From assembly GCA_013298595.1 (NCBI GenBank), contig JAAFIG010000020.1, forward strand, positions 1-64,000: 64,000 nt of DNA, written 5' to 3'. Shown here piece by piece: positions 16,539 through 26,100 of the stretch. A program made the translations under genes and the position numbers. Source of the stretch: Deinococcales bacterium (GTDB taxonomy: Bacteria > Deinococcota > Deinococci > Deinococcales > JAAFIG01). Position 1 is the stretch's first letter. Every line of letters begins with the position of its first letter. The notes beneath the pieces were generated by a model. That model was not told the DNA's origin, did no database searches, and saw nothing but the letters and a program-made list of their open reading frames with translations.

Positions 16539-16574
16539 ACTGTACAAAATGGTGCGTGACTGGAGCGTGACTGG
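16539..16574 (-). promoter_or_regulatory. Heptamer-repeat promoter B (SARP-like box)
   Basis: Minus strand: CCAGTCA at 16568-16574, CGCT, CCAGTCA at 16557-16563, 12 nt, TACAGT at 16539-16544. It drives the small gene starting at 16520. More diverged repeat units continue to 16639. Confidence 0.75.
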
Positions 16575-16659
16575 CATCCGAGCCACTGGAGCGTGAAGCC
16601 ATCCGAACATCGGGAGCGTGACTGGCATCCGAGCGATGGTTTAACTCGAGACAGCCCGA

Positions 16660-18258
16660 TCAGCACTGCGGACGGAGTTGTGCAGGGCTTTCTGGAACAG
16701 CAGGGGAGAACTGTGGTGATGGTGTGGCAGTGGGCATTGCAGGTGGTGACGATTGCCCACCGAGCAAACTTTTTTCGACCAGTGGAAAAAACCAAGTTGC
16801 ATAATAGTAAGAAACCCGTTTTCGAGTATTGACCGTACCAGCATATGGCGGGGTGAACGCAATTTTTAATTGACCAGCACCGCGTAAAAACTTTTGGTTT
16901 TTTGGATGTAAATCATCACCTGTCACTGTAACAAGCGCAAAACCATCAGCAATCTTATCGATATTCACAGGTGGCTCTGGGGTTTCACCAGGACATGGAA
17001 CATGGTTACTCGAGAATTTAAATGGTCCTGTGAATTTAAAAGCTTGACCAAAAGCATGTTTGGTCAGACTCGGTTTTAGTTCAGCATTGACATAAAGAGT
17101 TTGATCTTTGTCTGGAACAAGTTCGCCACGGTAATCATAGCTTTCGGTAAAAACTTCGGTAGCATTCTGACAAGGGCAACTCACTCTGGTGGTTTTATCG
17201 TAAGTCAAATAAACAATGCCTTCTTCTTTAATTGTTTTTAACGTCCCATGGGTCAGAAATTCTGGATAGGTATTACCCAGATACGTTGTTGTTGGAAAGT
17301 ACTCCGATGCCTTAGCAGTTTCGTATTGTCCAGACACAGATATGCCATATGTTTCAGAGTATTTTGCCCCAGAAATTTTTGAGTAATCATTGGCAACAAT
17401 GTTGACCCAACCCTTGGAATCCATAATTTGCACCGAGCTTTGATACGTTTGACTATTTGCCACTGCTTTAACCGTAACAATACTCGGACTTGGTTTTACG
17501 CTAGGAGCTGTGTACGTGGCTTTGGTCGCACTCGAGCTTTCCACTCGCCCAAGACTCGATGAACCACCAACGGTGTTATTAACCGACCAACTTTGCACCG
17601 CAGAAACACTGACACTGGCAAGATTCGAGGCATCGGTAGTGATTTGCGACAAGGCAAAATTGACACTATCACCAATTCGTACCGAAGCACGTCTAGGAAG
17701 CAAAGCAAACTTTGCCGCCAAAGCATAATCGCCTTGTTTTGTCACAGGAATTTTAATCACACGCAATTGCGATAATGGTCGAGGCAAAATCCGATTCGCT
17801 CGAGACACAACACTTGGCACAGCCGAAGCTGGCACGAGTGTAGGAGCAACTGCTTGCCAAGAACCATCCGCGTTTTGTTGACCAAAAACCAAATCCTCGA
17901 GATTCACTTCTTCTGGGTCAACGTTTAAGTATAAATCCAGTGGTGCAACCATGACCGCTGTTGGGGGATCAAAAGTAACCCGATAGGCTGTGTTAGAAAC
18001 AGCATTTGGCATGGTGTTTTCTATTGTAGAAAAAATAATTTTCACGCCAGTAACTGTGCCAAAAGGAGCACTCGAGCCAAATAAATAGCTTTTGTCAGCC
18101 TCACCGATAACTGTACCTTGGGGTGTCACCGCACTAGGCAAGGGTGTATCCAAAACAGGCACGTCGAAAGGTTGGTCAATAATGGGTGGTTTAACTCCAC
18201 CTGTACCACCACAAGCCAATAAACTTAGTAATAAACCAAAAACCAAGATTTGTTTCAT
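16660..18258 (-). CDS. Lipoprotein of unknown function, paralogue of the 18434 protein
   Basis: A 532-aa lipoprotein (lipobox LLAC at residues 13-16) with a proline-rich spacer. Three segments are shared with the neighbouring 18434 protein: an early TVIG strand, a central region with a two-helix motif before VRIGDSVNFAL, and an Ig-like segment with WSVNNTV and ATYTAP. The C-terminal 60 residues are rich in Pro, Ser and Ala, and the middle has CPCQ. No enzyme motif is seen. Driven by heptamer promoter C. Start fixed by the signal peptide and by GAGGA upstream. Confidence 0.7.
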   Translation of the reverse strand: MKQILVFGLLLSLLACGGTGGVKPPIIDQPFDVPVLDTPLPSAVTPQGTVIGEADKSYLFGSSAPFGTVTGVKIIFSTIENTMPNAVSNTAYRVTFDPPTAVMVAPLDLYLNVDPEEVNLEDLVFGQQNADGSWQAVAPTLVPASAVPSVVSRANRILPRPLSQLRVIKIPVTKQGDYALAAKFALLPRRASVRIGDSVNFALSQITTDASNLASVSVSAVQSWSVNNTVGGSSSLGRVESSSATKATYTAPSVKPSPSIVTVKAVANSQTYQSSVQIMDSKGWVNIVANDYSKISGAKYSETYGISVSGQYETAKASEYFPTTTYLGNTYPEFLTHGTLKTIKEEGIVYLTYDKTTRVSCPCQNATEVFTESYDYRGELVPDKDQTLYVNAELKPSLTKHAFGQAFKFTGPFKFSSNHVPCPGETPEPPVNIDKIADGFALVTVTGDDLHPKNQKFLRGAGQLKIAFTPPYAGTVNTRKRVSYYYATWFFPLVEKSLLGGQSSPPAMPTATPSPQFSPAVPESPAQLRPQC

Positions 18259-18303
18259 ATATCCTCCTCGAGAAAACCAGCCTTAGCAGGTCTGAACAGG
18301 TAA

Positions 18304-18339
18304 ACCGTACAAAAATCACCGTGACTGGAGCGTGACTGG
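18304..18339 (-). promoter_or_regulatory. Heptamer-repeat promoter C (SARP-like box)
   Basis: Minus strand: CCAGTCA at 18333-18339, CGCT, CCAGTCA at 18322-18328, 12 nt, TACGGT at 18304-18309. One more 26-bp unit continues to about 18365. The leader to the ATG at 18258 is about 40 nt. Confidence 0.75.
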
Positions 18340-18391
18340 CATCCGAGCAACTGGAGCGTGACTGGGAAACTCGAGCCAAAAGCTGAAAATA

Positions 18392-18425
18392 GCTTTTCTC
18401 GAGCTTGTCATGAACTCGAGAAAAG
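18392..18425 (-). terminator. Hairpin behind the 18434 lipoprotein gene
   Basis: CTTTTCTCGAG / CTCGAGAAAAG forms an 11-bp inverted repeat with a 12-nt loop, 9 bp after the stop. A second smaller stem (AAAAGCT / AGCTTTT) follows at 18378-18398. Both arms contain CTCGAG. Confidence 0.6.
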
Positions 18426-18433
18426 CGCATAGA

Positions 18434-19945
18434 TTAGTTAGTAGTGAAATTCCATGTTGCTGTCGTGACCCAAGTAGCAAATATTGTGCCATTGCTGCCA
18501 AGGTCTTCCCCTGTTTGTGTGGCACTACCCGAGATTGTGTCTGTGTTGATGTAAGAAAGTGGTGTATTAATCTGAGTACCGCCAAGTGTGCTTTGAATTT
18601 GTACATTGCTACCAACATTGCACTTCATCTCACCAAGTCCAGATATTGGGAACCGAAAAATATATGTTTTGTTAACTTCATCAAAAATTAGTGTTGCGTT
18701 TTCTGTTCCGCCTGTATTGGTAATTGGCGAGGCACTGCAAGTTCTACTCCCAACCTTAAAACTCGCATCTGACGTGATAGCGTTTGTACTCCCGTCGCTG
18801 TAATTAGGAACTCCATCTGTACGAATATTCCTAAAATCAAAAGTAGCCGTACCCTCACGAACTTGCACGCCGCCTTTGGCATAGGTATAAGTGGATTTAA
18901 AAGTAACTGTGCCACTTAACCTCTTTTTTCCATCTGTTAAGATTACAGACCCAATAATGCGGACTTTTTTGCTTGGATTTGCGTTATTGACACTGGTAAA
19001 CACCACCGTATCGATTCTCCCAACTGCCGAAGTCGCTGTTGGAGCGGTATAAATGGCATTGGCAACACCAGAAGCAGCAATACTACCCAGTCCAGCCCCT
19101 GATACACTCCAATTGCGGGTAAAACCAGATTTTGAATTTGTAAAAGGATACGGCTTAACAATGATCGCTGGCGTAAGTGGTACAAGTTCGTCATCATTAT
19201 CTATTGGTTTGGTAACTGGTGGAGTCGGTGAAGTGCTGACTGGTGTAAGCGGCACAAGTTCATCATCGTCATCGGTAACAGCTGGTTTAACCAGACCCGA
19301 CCGAGCCGACTGGCTTTTCTCCGAAATTGCAACATTTGCATAAGCCGTAAACGTTAAAGTCTTACCGATTTGCAACCGAGATACCGATGGTTTCAAATAA
19401 AAGCGTTCAATCCGAATAATATCCATTGGGTATAACTTATTGCCTTGTAATTGCAAACCTCTCGAGTAAGTGGTTGTTAAACTTGGCGGCACAGGCGAAA
19501 TTCGTGCCGACATTGTACGGTTCGCCGTATCCACACTGACTTTCCGACTGACGACCCAAGCACCATTTGGCAATCTGACAGCAATACCATAATTTTCAGG
19601 AGCAGCTAAATCTGTGGGGTACGAAAATTGTATTGTAATTGGTTGCGTCCAAACATCACCCGTTAAACGCAAACCCTGACCTGAACCATTCACGGTGTCG
19701 TTAATAGCTTGGACACTCAGACTCGAGCCATCTGGCATTGCCCCAGCGGGCACAACAACTTTTGCACCAGCACTAAGCACATCGGCACTACCACCAGTGG
19801 CTGTGATAGGAAGGGTTTGTACTGCACCAATGACAGTAGCCTCGGGAGTAATAAGTGTCTCGAGCCGTGCTGGTGGGATTGGTGCACCACCTCCGCACGC
19901 AACCAGAGCAAGGAACAGGGATGCAACGGGTATCAAAGTTTTCAT
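18434..19945 (-). CDS. Lipoprotein of unknown function, paralogue of the 16660 protein
   Basis: A 503-aa lipoprotein (lipobox ALVAC). The N-terminal half contains a ZU5-like stretch (KVVVPAGAMPDGSSLSVQAI), and the middle carries an internal duplication of DDELVPLTP separated by a Pro/Thr linker. An Ig-like segment (NWSVSGAGLGSIAA, then AIYTAP) aligns with the 16660 protein. The C-terminal domain ends in TATWNFTTN, which could be a beta-sandwich. No catalytic motif is seen. The ATG at 19945 follows AAAGGAG; heptamer promoter D lies 30 bp upstream. Confidence 0.7.
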   Translation of the reverse strand: MKTLIPVASLFLALVACGGGAPIPPARLETLITPEATVIGAVQTLPITATGGSADVLSAGAKVVVPAGAMPDGSSLSVQAINDTVNGSGQGLRLTGDVWTQPITIQFSYPTDLAAPENYGIAVRLPNGAWVVSRKVSVDTANRTMSARISPVPPSLTTTYSRGLQLQGNKLYPMDIIRIERFYLKPSVSRLQIGKTLTFTAYANVAISEKSQSARSGLVKPAVTDDDDELVPLTPVSTSPTPPVTKPIDNDDELVPLTPAIIVKPYPFTNSKSGFTRNWSVSGAGLGSIAASGVANAIYTAPTATSAVGRIDTVVFTSVNNANPSKKVRIIGSVILTDGKKRLSGTVTFKSTYTYAKGGVQVREGTATFDFRNIRTDGVPNYSDGSTNAITSDASFKVGSRTCSASPITNTGGTENATLIFDEVNKTYIFRFPISGLGEMKCNVGSNVQIQSTLGGTQINTPLSYINTDTISGSATQTGEDLGSNGTIFATWVTTATWNFTTN

Positions 19946-19974
19946 GGATTTGTCTCCTTTTGTAACTGCTGGGA

Positions 19975-20010
19975 AGCGTACAAAAAACAGGATGACTGGA
20001 GCGTGACTGG
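19975..20010 (-). promoter_or_regulatory. Heptamer-repeat promoter D (SARP-like box)
   Basis: Minus strand: CCAGTCA at 20004-20010, CGCT, CCAGTCA at 19993-19999, 12 nt, TACGCT at 19975-19980. Promoter D and promoter E are nearly identical over about 50 bp, including the stretch between heptamer and -10. Confidence 0.78.
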
Positions 20011-20046
20011 GAAACTCGAGCCATTGCAAAACAGTAGTGAATTTTC

Positions 20047-20084
20047 AAAAGCTCGAGAGGAGAACGTGCCTCTCGAGCTTTTTT
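20047..20084. terminator. Hairpin behind the delta-60 lipoprotein gene
   Basis: AAAAGCTCGAGAGG / CCTCTCGAGCTTTT, a 14-bp perfect stem with an 8-nt loop, 17 bp after the stop at 20101. A CTCGAG lies in each arm. Confidence 0.8.
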
Positions 20085-20100
20085 GATGCTAAGACTAGAA

Positions 20101-21891
20101 TTAGTATTTTACTCGAACATTGAAGTAGTTATATTGTGTGAAATCAGCATTCGCATTGACTCCATGAATTGTCATGACACTTCCGTTGATTGTAGCATGC
20201 CAAGCAATCAGGTTCACGTCTGAACCTGACCTTGGGATGGTTGCACGTCCTGCTGTACCAAAAGTTAAATCTGGCAGACCGTTGGGTTTGAATCGCTGCA
20301 TAGCAGCATCATTTGGGGCTTCAATATCACCAGTACCCAGGAGTACAAGTGAACCATCAGCAGCATAAGTACCACCGAAAGTACCTGTCCTAGAATTATT
20401 TAAATTTGTAATGAAGGAGGTGTTGGAATTTGTGACGAAGTAGATTTTATTATTGTATTCAAGCACTTCTACAACAAAATCAGGACCATTAACAAATTCC
20501 TGTATTCCTGTAACTGGATCAATTCGGATTCCATTAGAAGATCTATTGTACACCAAGACCGAACCATCACTGAGGACTTTGCCTGCTGCGTTGACTCGAG
20601 TGGATGAAACGTTGACTTGGATGCTAGATAACAGCGTACCGTTCGTACCAAACGCTGTATCAGGAGTTCCATCAACATTTAATTTTTGAAACATTGATGA
20701 AGAACCTGTCACAGTGCTACCTGCTAATATGAAGTTTCCTTCTCCAATAATCAGGATTTTTGCGTTCGGTAGTAAGACTGCACTAAAAAAGTTTTTGCTA
20801 TTACTTGGGTCATCTATTACCAATTTGCCATTTGTGCCAAAACTCAGTACAGGTGCTCCTGCTGAATTTATGCGCCAGAGAGTCAGTTTGAAAAATCCTG
20901 AAACCTCATTGCGGCTACTAATTAAATAATCACCATTGCTATTTCGTTGCATTGAAGTAACAGATTTTCCCGATGTAACAATAGTGGTTGTACCACCTGT
21001 ACCAAAAGTTGTATCAAGGGTGGCATCTGCATTCCAACGGGTTAAGGTCATGGTCTGGGTAACTGCTGGCAAAGCAGTTTCGTCTGTAAATGTGCCAAAG
21101 GCGACGAATTTACCATCTGGTTGTAGTATTGTCGAAAGCCCAGTATTACTGGCAATTGAATTGGTGCTGCGATTCATTGCGCCTATTACAGTACCCGGTT
21201 TTACAATGACACTTAGTGTTGCGCTCCAAGTCTCTTCAAATACTCCACTCGAGGTTGTTAGTGTTAATGGCACGCTGGCAGTGGTTTCGGGGGCTGTTAA
21301 ACTGGCGGTCAGAACCAAGTCGCCACTGGTGGTATTGGCTGGTATGGTCACACCACTCGAGTTTACACCTGTTGGTAAGCCTGTGAGTGTAACCGTAACG
21401 GGGTCGCTGTATCCTTGTGAACGACCAAGTAAAATTTTGGTTGTAATGCTTGTACCTGCTGCGATTACTAAATTAGAATCAAGTATCGTTGTTGTAAAAG
21501 GCAGCACCTGTCCTACCGTGTTTTTTGAAACCAAACTAGCACCACTCGAGGCTTGGATACCAATGGTGTTGGTTGTGCCAGGAGCGGCGGCTGTAAGAAT
21601 TTGGAGTGTGCCGCTGGTATCTGGGCTTCTAATAACAATTGGTGAGGCTGAAAATCCAAGAGTGCCTGTGTTTAATCCGACAGTAATATCGCCTGTGAAA
21701 CCTGCTAAACGTTGAACGGTAACTGGTAACGAAGCGCTGCTGTTGGGTCGGAAGACCAATTTGGATAAGGCAACATTTAAGTCAAACATTGCCGCTGGGG
21801 GCGGGGGTGGTGGTTTGACCTCTGGGGTTGGACATGCAACCAATGCTATTGCTAATGCGAGTAAGCCCGAAAAAACTTGGTACTTTTTCAT
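20101..21891 (-). CDS. Lipoprotein with Ig-like and delta-60 repeat domains
   Basis: A 596-aa lipoprotein (lipobox ALVAC) with a poly-proline spacer. Residues about 45-235 form two or three Ig-like beta domains (TVTLTGLPTGVNSSGVTIP). Residues about 240-590 are delta-60 repeats, recognised by the recurring LDTTFGTGGTTT, PDTAFGTNGTL and PDLTFGTAGRA, each about 60 residues apart, which should build a beta-propeller-like fold. It is a surface protein without visible enzyme motif. The ATG at 21891 follows AGGAGGAATT; heptamer promoter E lies 31 bp upstream. Confidence 0.83.
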   Translation of the reverse strand: MKKYQVFSGLLALAIALVACPTPEVKPPPPPPAAMFDLNVALSKLVFRPNSSASLPVTVQRLAGFTGDITVGLNTGTLGFSASPIVIRSPDTSGTLQILTAAAPGTTNTIGIQASSGASLVSKNTVGQVLPFTTTILDSNLVIAAGTSITTKILLGRSQGYSDPVTVTLTGLPTGVNSSGVTIPANTTSGDLVLTASLTAPETTASVPLTLTTSSGVFEETWSATLSVIVKPGTVIGAMNRSTNSIASNTGLSTILQPDGKFVAFGTFTDETALPAVTQTMTLTRWNADATLDTTFGTGGTTTIVTSGKSVTSMQRNSNGDYLISSRNEVSGFFKLTLWRINSAGAPVLSFGTNGKLVIDDPSNSKNFFSAVLLPNAKILIIGEGNFILAGSTVTGSSSMFQKLNVDGTPDTAFGTNGTLLSSIQVNVSSTRVNAAGKVLSDGSVLVYNRSSNGIRIDPVTGIQEFVNGPDFVVEVLEYNNKIYFVTNSNTSFITNLNNSRTGTFGGTYAADGSLVLLGTGDIEAPNDAAMQRFKPNGLPDLTFGTAGRATIPRSGSDVNLIAWHATINGSVMTIHGVNANADFTQYNYFNVRVKY

Positions 21892-21921
21892 AATTCCTCC
21901 TGTTGTTTGTAACTGTTGGGA

Positions 21922-21957
21922 AGCGTACAAAAAACAGGATGACTGGAGCGTGACTGG
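21922..21957 (-). promoter_or_regulatory. Heptamer-repeat promoter E (SARP-like box)
   Basis: Minus strand: CCAGTCA at 21951-21957, CGCT, CCAGTCA at 21940-21946, 12 nt, TACGCT at 21922-21927. It is the last member of the series; no further copy is seen upstream. Confidence 0.78.
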
Positions 21958-22102
21958 GATTTTGACCCTCGAGAAAACCGTCTATAACAACTTAGATTAA
22001 ATTGTGATTTCTAGCTTTCTCGAGAATGGCTTTGCAAACCAGATTACTTGTGAAAAAACTTTCTTGGTACTCGAGTGGTATACCTTACTAGGCATTCAGG
22101 GG

Positions 22103-22108
22103 TATAGT
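22103..22108 (+). promoter_or_regulatory. -10 box of the leaderless antitoxin promoter
   Basis: TATAGT ends 6 nt before the ATG at 22115; no ribosome-binding site is present. Confidence 0.65.
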
Positions 22109-22114
22109 ATTGCT

Positions 22115-22309
22115 ATGGTTGTCATACTCGAGCCTGAAAAAATTGATGCAAATGAACGACAAAAAGCCTTGCTGCTAACACAGGCAAGCTCGAGAATTGA
22201 GGGTTTGCAATCAGAAGAATTTGCCACTGATTTACTCAAGAAAAAAGCACTTGGCGAATTAACAACTGAGCAAGTCAAAATGGCATTGGATGCTCGTTAT
22301 AAACGCTAA
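22115..22309 (+). CDS. VbhA-like antitoxin of a Fic toxin
   Basis: A 64-aa antitoxin. It contains the inhibitory motif (S/T)xxxE(G/N), here SSRIEG at about residues 26-31, whose glutamate blocks ATP binding in class I Fic pairs. The C-terminal helix (ALGELTTEQVKMALDARY) also fits the VbhA family. The fic gene starts 5 bp downstream. The start at 22115 is fixed by a leaderless -10 box; a longer upstream frame has no support. Confidence 0.82.
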   Translation: MVVILEPEKIDANERQKALLLTQASSRIEGLQSEEFATDLLKKKALGELTTEQVKMALDARYKR

Positions 22310-22314
22310 GCATC

Positions 22315-23157
22315 ATGTCTTACACGAATAACAACGGTGTATTTAAAAATTTGCTCGGAATTTTAGACGCTAACGAATTACAATTGGCGGAAACTGCCTA
22401 TGTAGAGAATCGTTTGTTCGATTTACGAATCCGAAATTCACCAATGGGGAATTTTGATTTAGACCATTTGAAAGTCATTCATCATTTTTTGTTCCAAGAT
22501 GTGTACGAATGGGCTGGAAAAACTCGAGCTGAACAAACCATCATTGCTGGGCAATCATTCATGCCGTTACCTGTGCTGATAAAAGGAAGTTCAGTATTTT
22601 TATTGGCAGATCAAATTAAACCAGTTTTAGAACAGGCTTTTGAAGATTTGAAGTAGCAAAATTACTTTCGTGGTATGACTAGAGCAGATTTTTCTGTTTC
22701 GGCTGGAAATTTGTTGTGTACGCTTAATCATGCCCATGCTTTCAGAGAAGGTAACGGCAGAACCCAACGAGAATTTATTTCGCAATTGGCAACTTTTGCC
22801 AATCATCCGCTTGATTGGACTGTGGTTAGCCAAGAGCGCATGATAAGTGCAAGTATTGATAGTGTTAATGGCAATACCAGTCCTATGCAGCGCTTAATCG
22901 AGGAAATCAGTGACCCGCAAAAAACCACCGTGCTTGGTGACGCAATCGCATTCCTAGAAAGTCATGATATCAATTGGAATCAGCGTTATTTGGCAACGAC
23001 CATCGTAGGACTCGAGTACGAGGGTATATTGGTTAGTCATTCGGCAAAGCATTTTATTCTCATGACTACAGAACAGCAAATTATTATTGGGTTTCGTTCG
23101 GATTTACCAATGCCTCGAGTGTCAAATGCAAAGATTTATTTTAAGGCAACACGGTAA
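22315..23157 (+). pseudogene. fic: Fic-domain toxin (AMPylase) interrupted by an in-frame TAG
   Basis: The frame from 22315 to 23157 encodes a complete Fic protein of about 280 aa, except for a TAG codon at 22654-22656. Before the stop lie the N-terminal helices (FLFQDVYEWAGKTRAEQTII). Directly after it the same frame continues with QNYFRGMTRADFS and the active-site motif HAFREGNGRTQR, a near match to HPFx(D/E)GNGRxxR with Ala for Pro. Catalytic His and the GNGR loop are intact. A CAG or AAG codon mutated to TAG explains the break. The 3' part has an ATG at 22675 that could restart. The gene's 3' end overlaps the convergent regulator gene by 17 bp. Confidence 0.85.
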
Positions 23158-26100
23158 GCCCTTGATTTCTGGCTTCCTCGAGAATGGCGACATTGGTTAG
23201 GTTTTTACTAAGAAATGTTGTTTGGTACTCGAGGTCTAAGGTTTTTTGCTGGCTCTGAATTAACTCGAGCACAGTTTTTAAGGTTGTTAATGCAGTCGTA
23301 TCTTTTGTAGCGGTCTGTGCTTGGTAATGCGTCCATAAAATTTCTGCTATTGGAATACTCGAGCGAATTTCATCAGGGCTGTTTAGGGTTGCGGTTGTTA
23401 ACTTGAGGGCTTTTTGGGCTTGTCCTAGGCTCAGTAAGGCTTGGGCTAATTTGATATTGGCAGTGAGAATAATGCTGTTCATATTGAAGGGCTTGACTGT
23501 TTTTAACAGATTTTTGGCTGTTTCTTTGGCATCTGTGGGTGCTTGTAGGCTGCATAGGACAAGGTCAATGGTGCTGATGTCTTTGATCGAAGTGGTTTTT
23601 TGGCGTAACTGCATTAATTCAGCTTCAATCACATCGGTGGGTTGGTTTAAGCTTTTTTTGGTTATTGCTAATTCGCATAAATACATGTTGTAAAATATCG
23701 GTATTTCTTGTGCTTTTGGTAAAAAATCCTCGAGAATCAAAAGGGCTTGCTCTGGTTGTCCTAAACGTCTTAGAACAGCAGCGACTCGAGATTGTAACAA
23801 GGCAATTCGTTGTGGTACGGATTCTTCTGCAATTTTTAAGCCTTGGCGAGCGTGTCCCAAGGCAGATTGGTATTGCCCTAACACAACTTCGACACTGCTC
23901 AGGGTAGCAAGGGTGCCAGTACCGCCAAGTAACTTATTTGAAAACTCTTCGAGTATGTCTTTGGCTTGTAAGAAATACTGTTGGCTTTCGAGTAATTTGC
24001 CTTGATTGTATAAATTGATTCCTAAGTTCGATAATGCAGAAAATACGTGTTCACGTAACTCGAGTTGTTGCACCATCAGCAAGGATTCGCGGTGGAATTG
24101 CTCGGCTTTTTGGTGCATTCCTAGTTGATCGTTGATCGCAGCGGTGTTGCCCATAGAAACAGCTAATTGTTCTTTGGAAAGTCGTACTTCTATGGGTTGT
24201 AGATGCTGGTTTTTTTCGTATGCTTGTTTGCCAAGAGCTAATGAAGCTTCAAAGTGAATTGCTGCTTCTTTAATTTTATTTTGGTAATACAAAAACGAAC
24301 CCAAACTGGTTTCTATATCTTGCTGGACATCTAAGTCTTGGGCTACTATGGCGTGTTCTAAACCACGAAAGGCAGATTTTTCTGCAGCGGGTAGATCACC
24401 TTGAGCTGCAAATAAGTGGGCTTGTAAACCAAAAGCTCGAGCGCGCATATCTTCGGTATTGGCGTACAGGAAAAAAGTATCCACCAGTTTTTTCATGGAG
24501 TCTGTGCGTTGCAACGGCAGGTAGTGTTTGGCTGCCCACATTAGCGCGGTGCAGCCTTCTCGAGCATCGCCAAGGCGAAATTGGGCAGCAGCTATGGTTT
24601 CGTATGTTTGCCCTGCTTCGATAAATTTAAGCAATGAAGTAAAATAAATAGCGGCTTTCCAGAGGAACGGTATGGCTTTGCTATCTTCTTGTCCTTGCAG
24701 ATAATGCTCGGCAACTCGAATAGCACTGACATCACCAAGGTTTGCTGCTTCCAGAATTTGGGCAATTTGCCGATGTAAGTACCGTTGTAAACCTGCCCCA
24801 ATCGAGGTTTTGACTGTTTCAAAAATCAAGTCATGAACAAAGCGTTCTTGCTGCATCACTTGCGCTTGCTCGAGTTGCTGCATGGCATTGCTCAGGTCAA
24901 AAGGATTTTTCTCGAGAATCATCGCAGCACGATCCAACGTAAAATCTTGATTCATCACAGCCGCAATTTGGGTTAAGCGAGTGGCTTCTGGGCTAAGACT
25001 ACCAAGTCGCCCAGCAATCAATTGCTTAATTCGTGGCGCATCTTTTATATCAGCTCCAGTCTCGAGGGTGTGGCGTAGTGCCTCGAGCAAGTACAGTGGG
25101 TTGCCATTGGTATAGGTTTGTAAATCGGTGCTCGAGAAATCTTTGGCTAAAGCTAAGCTAGAAAGCAGTTCGGTGGTTTCGGAAGTCGAAAGTAGTTGTA
25201 ATTCGATTTTTATGGCTAAACCTGCGGTGATCGTCTGCTCGAGTATTTCGTTGGCTTCTACTCCAAGTTCATTTGGACGATAAGCAAGTATGGTGCGGAT
25301 ACCAGTCGGGTTGCCCCAATGGTTCTGGAAAACATGTTGAAACGCTGCAAAACTAGCTGTATCCATAAATTGTAAATCGTCTAAAGCAATGTGTTTCATA
25401 CCAGCCGCCAAGGCTAACTGACAGACTTCGCTTTTTGCTTGGTAGAAACGCAGAACATCGCTATCGTTACTCAGAGGCGCAAGCACATCCTGATCTGCGC
25501 GTAAACTCGGCAAAATACGGCTTAACTCGAGGCGCACCCAATCGGGTAAGATCACAGTGTACTTCTCGAGCATTTGCTGGTACGTGCGAGCACTGGTCGC
25601 ATATGATACCGTTGCATCACCTGGACGACCTGAGAAAATACTCGAGCTGGCTTTACTGGCGAGGAAATCCTCGAGCAAACGGCTTTTGCCGATGCCAGCT
25701 TCACCTGCTAGTAAAATTGCCTGACCAGCCGCCCAAGCGTTTTCCATTTGTTGCCAAGCAGCTTCACGTCCGACAAGTTTTTGTGGGCGTAACACCGACA
25801 ATGGTAATTCAACTCGAGTCTGTTGCACTGGTACTAAAGCCTGACTGCTCCTAATCTCTTCGAGTAAGGCAAGTGTGGTCGCTGATGGACGAACACCCAA
25901 TTCGTTTTGCAGCGTTTGCTCGAGTGTGCCAAATGTTTGAATGGCAGCCCCTCGATCTCCAAGTAAGTACTGCAAACGCATGACAGTTCGATACGAACTT
26001 TCGGCAACTTTATCGCGCTTGATGCTTTCGAGTGCCCAAAAAAGTGCTTCGCTAAACTGCTGATTTTGCTCGAGACGAGCAGCTTCTAAAACACATGCCT

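Noticed and set aside
20936-21715. Plus-strand frame of 259 codons inside the delta-60 lipoprotein gene
   Set aside because: Antisense shadow with Val/Pro-rich composition and no promoter or ribosome site.
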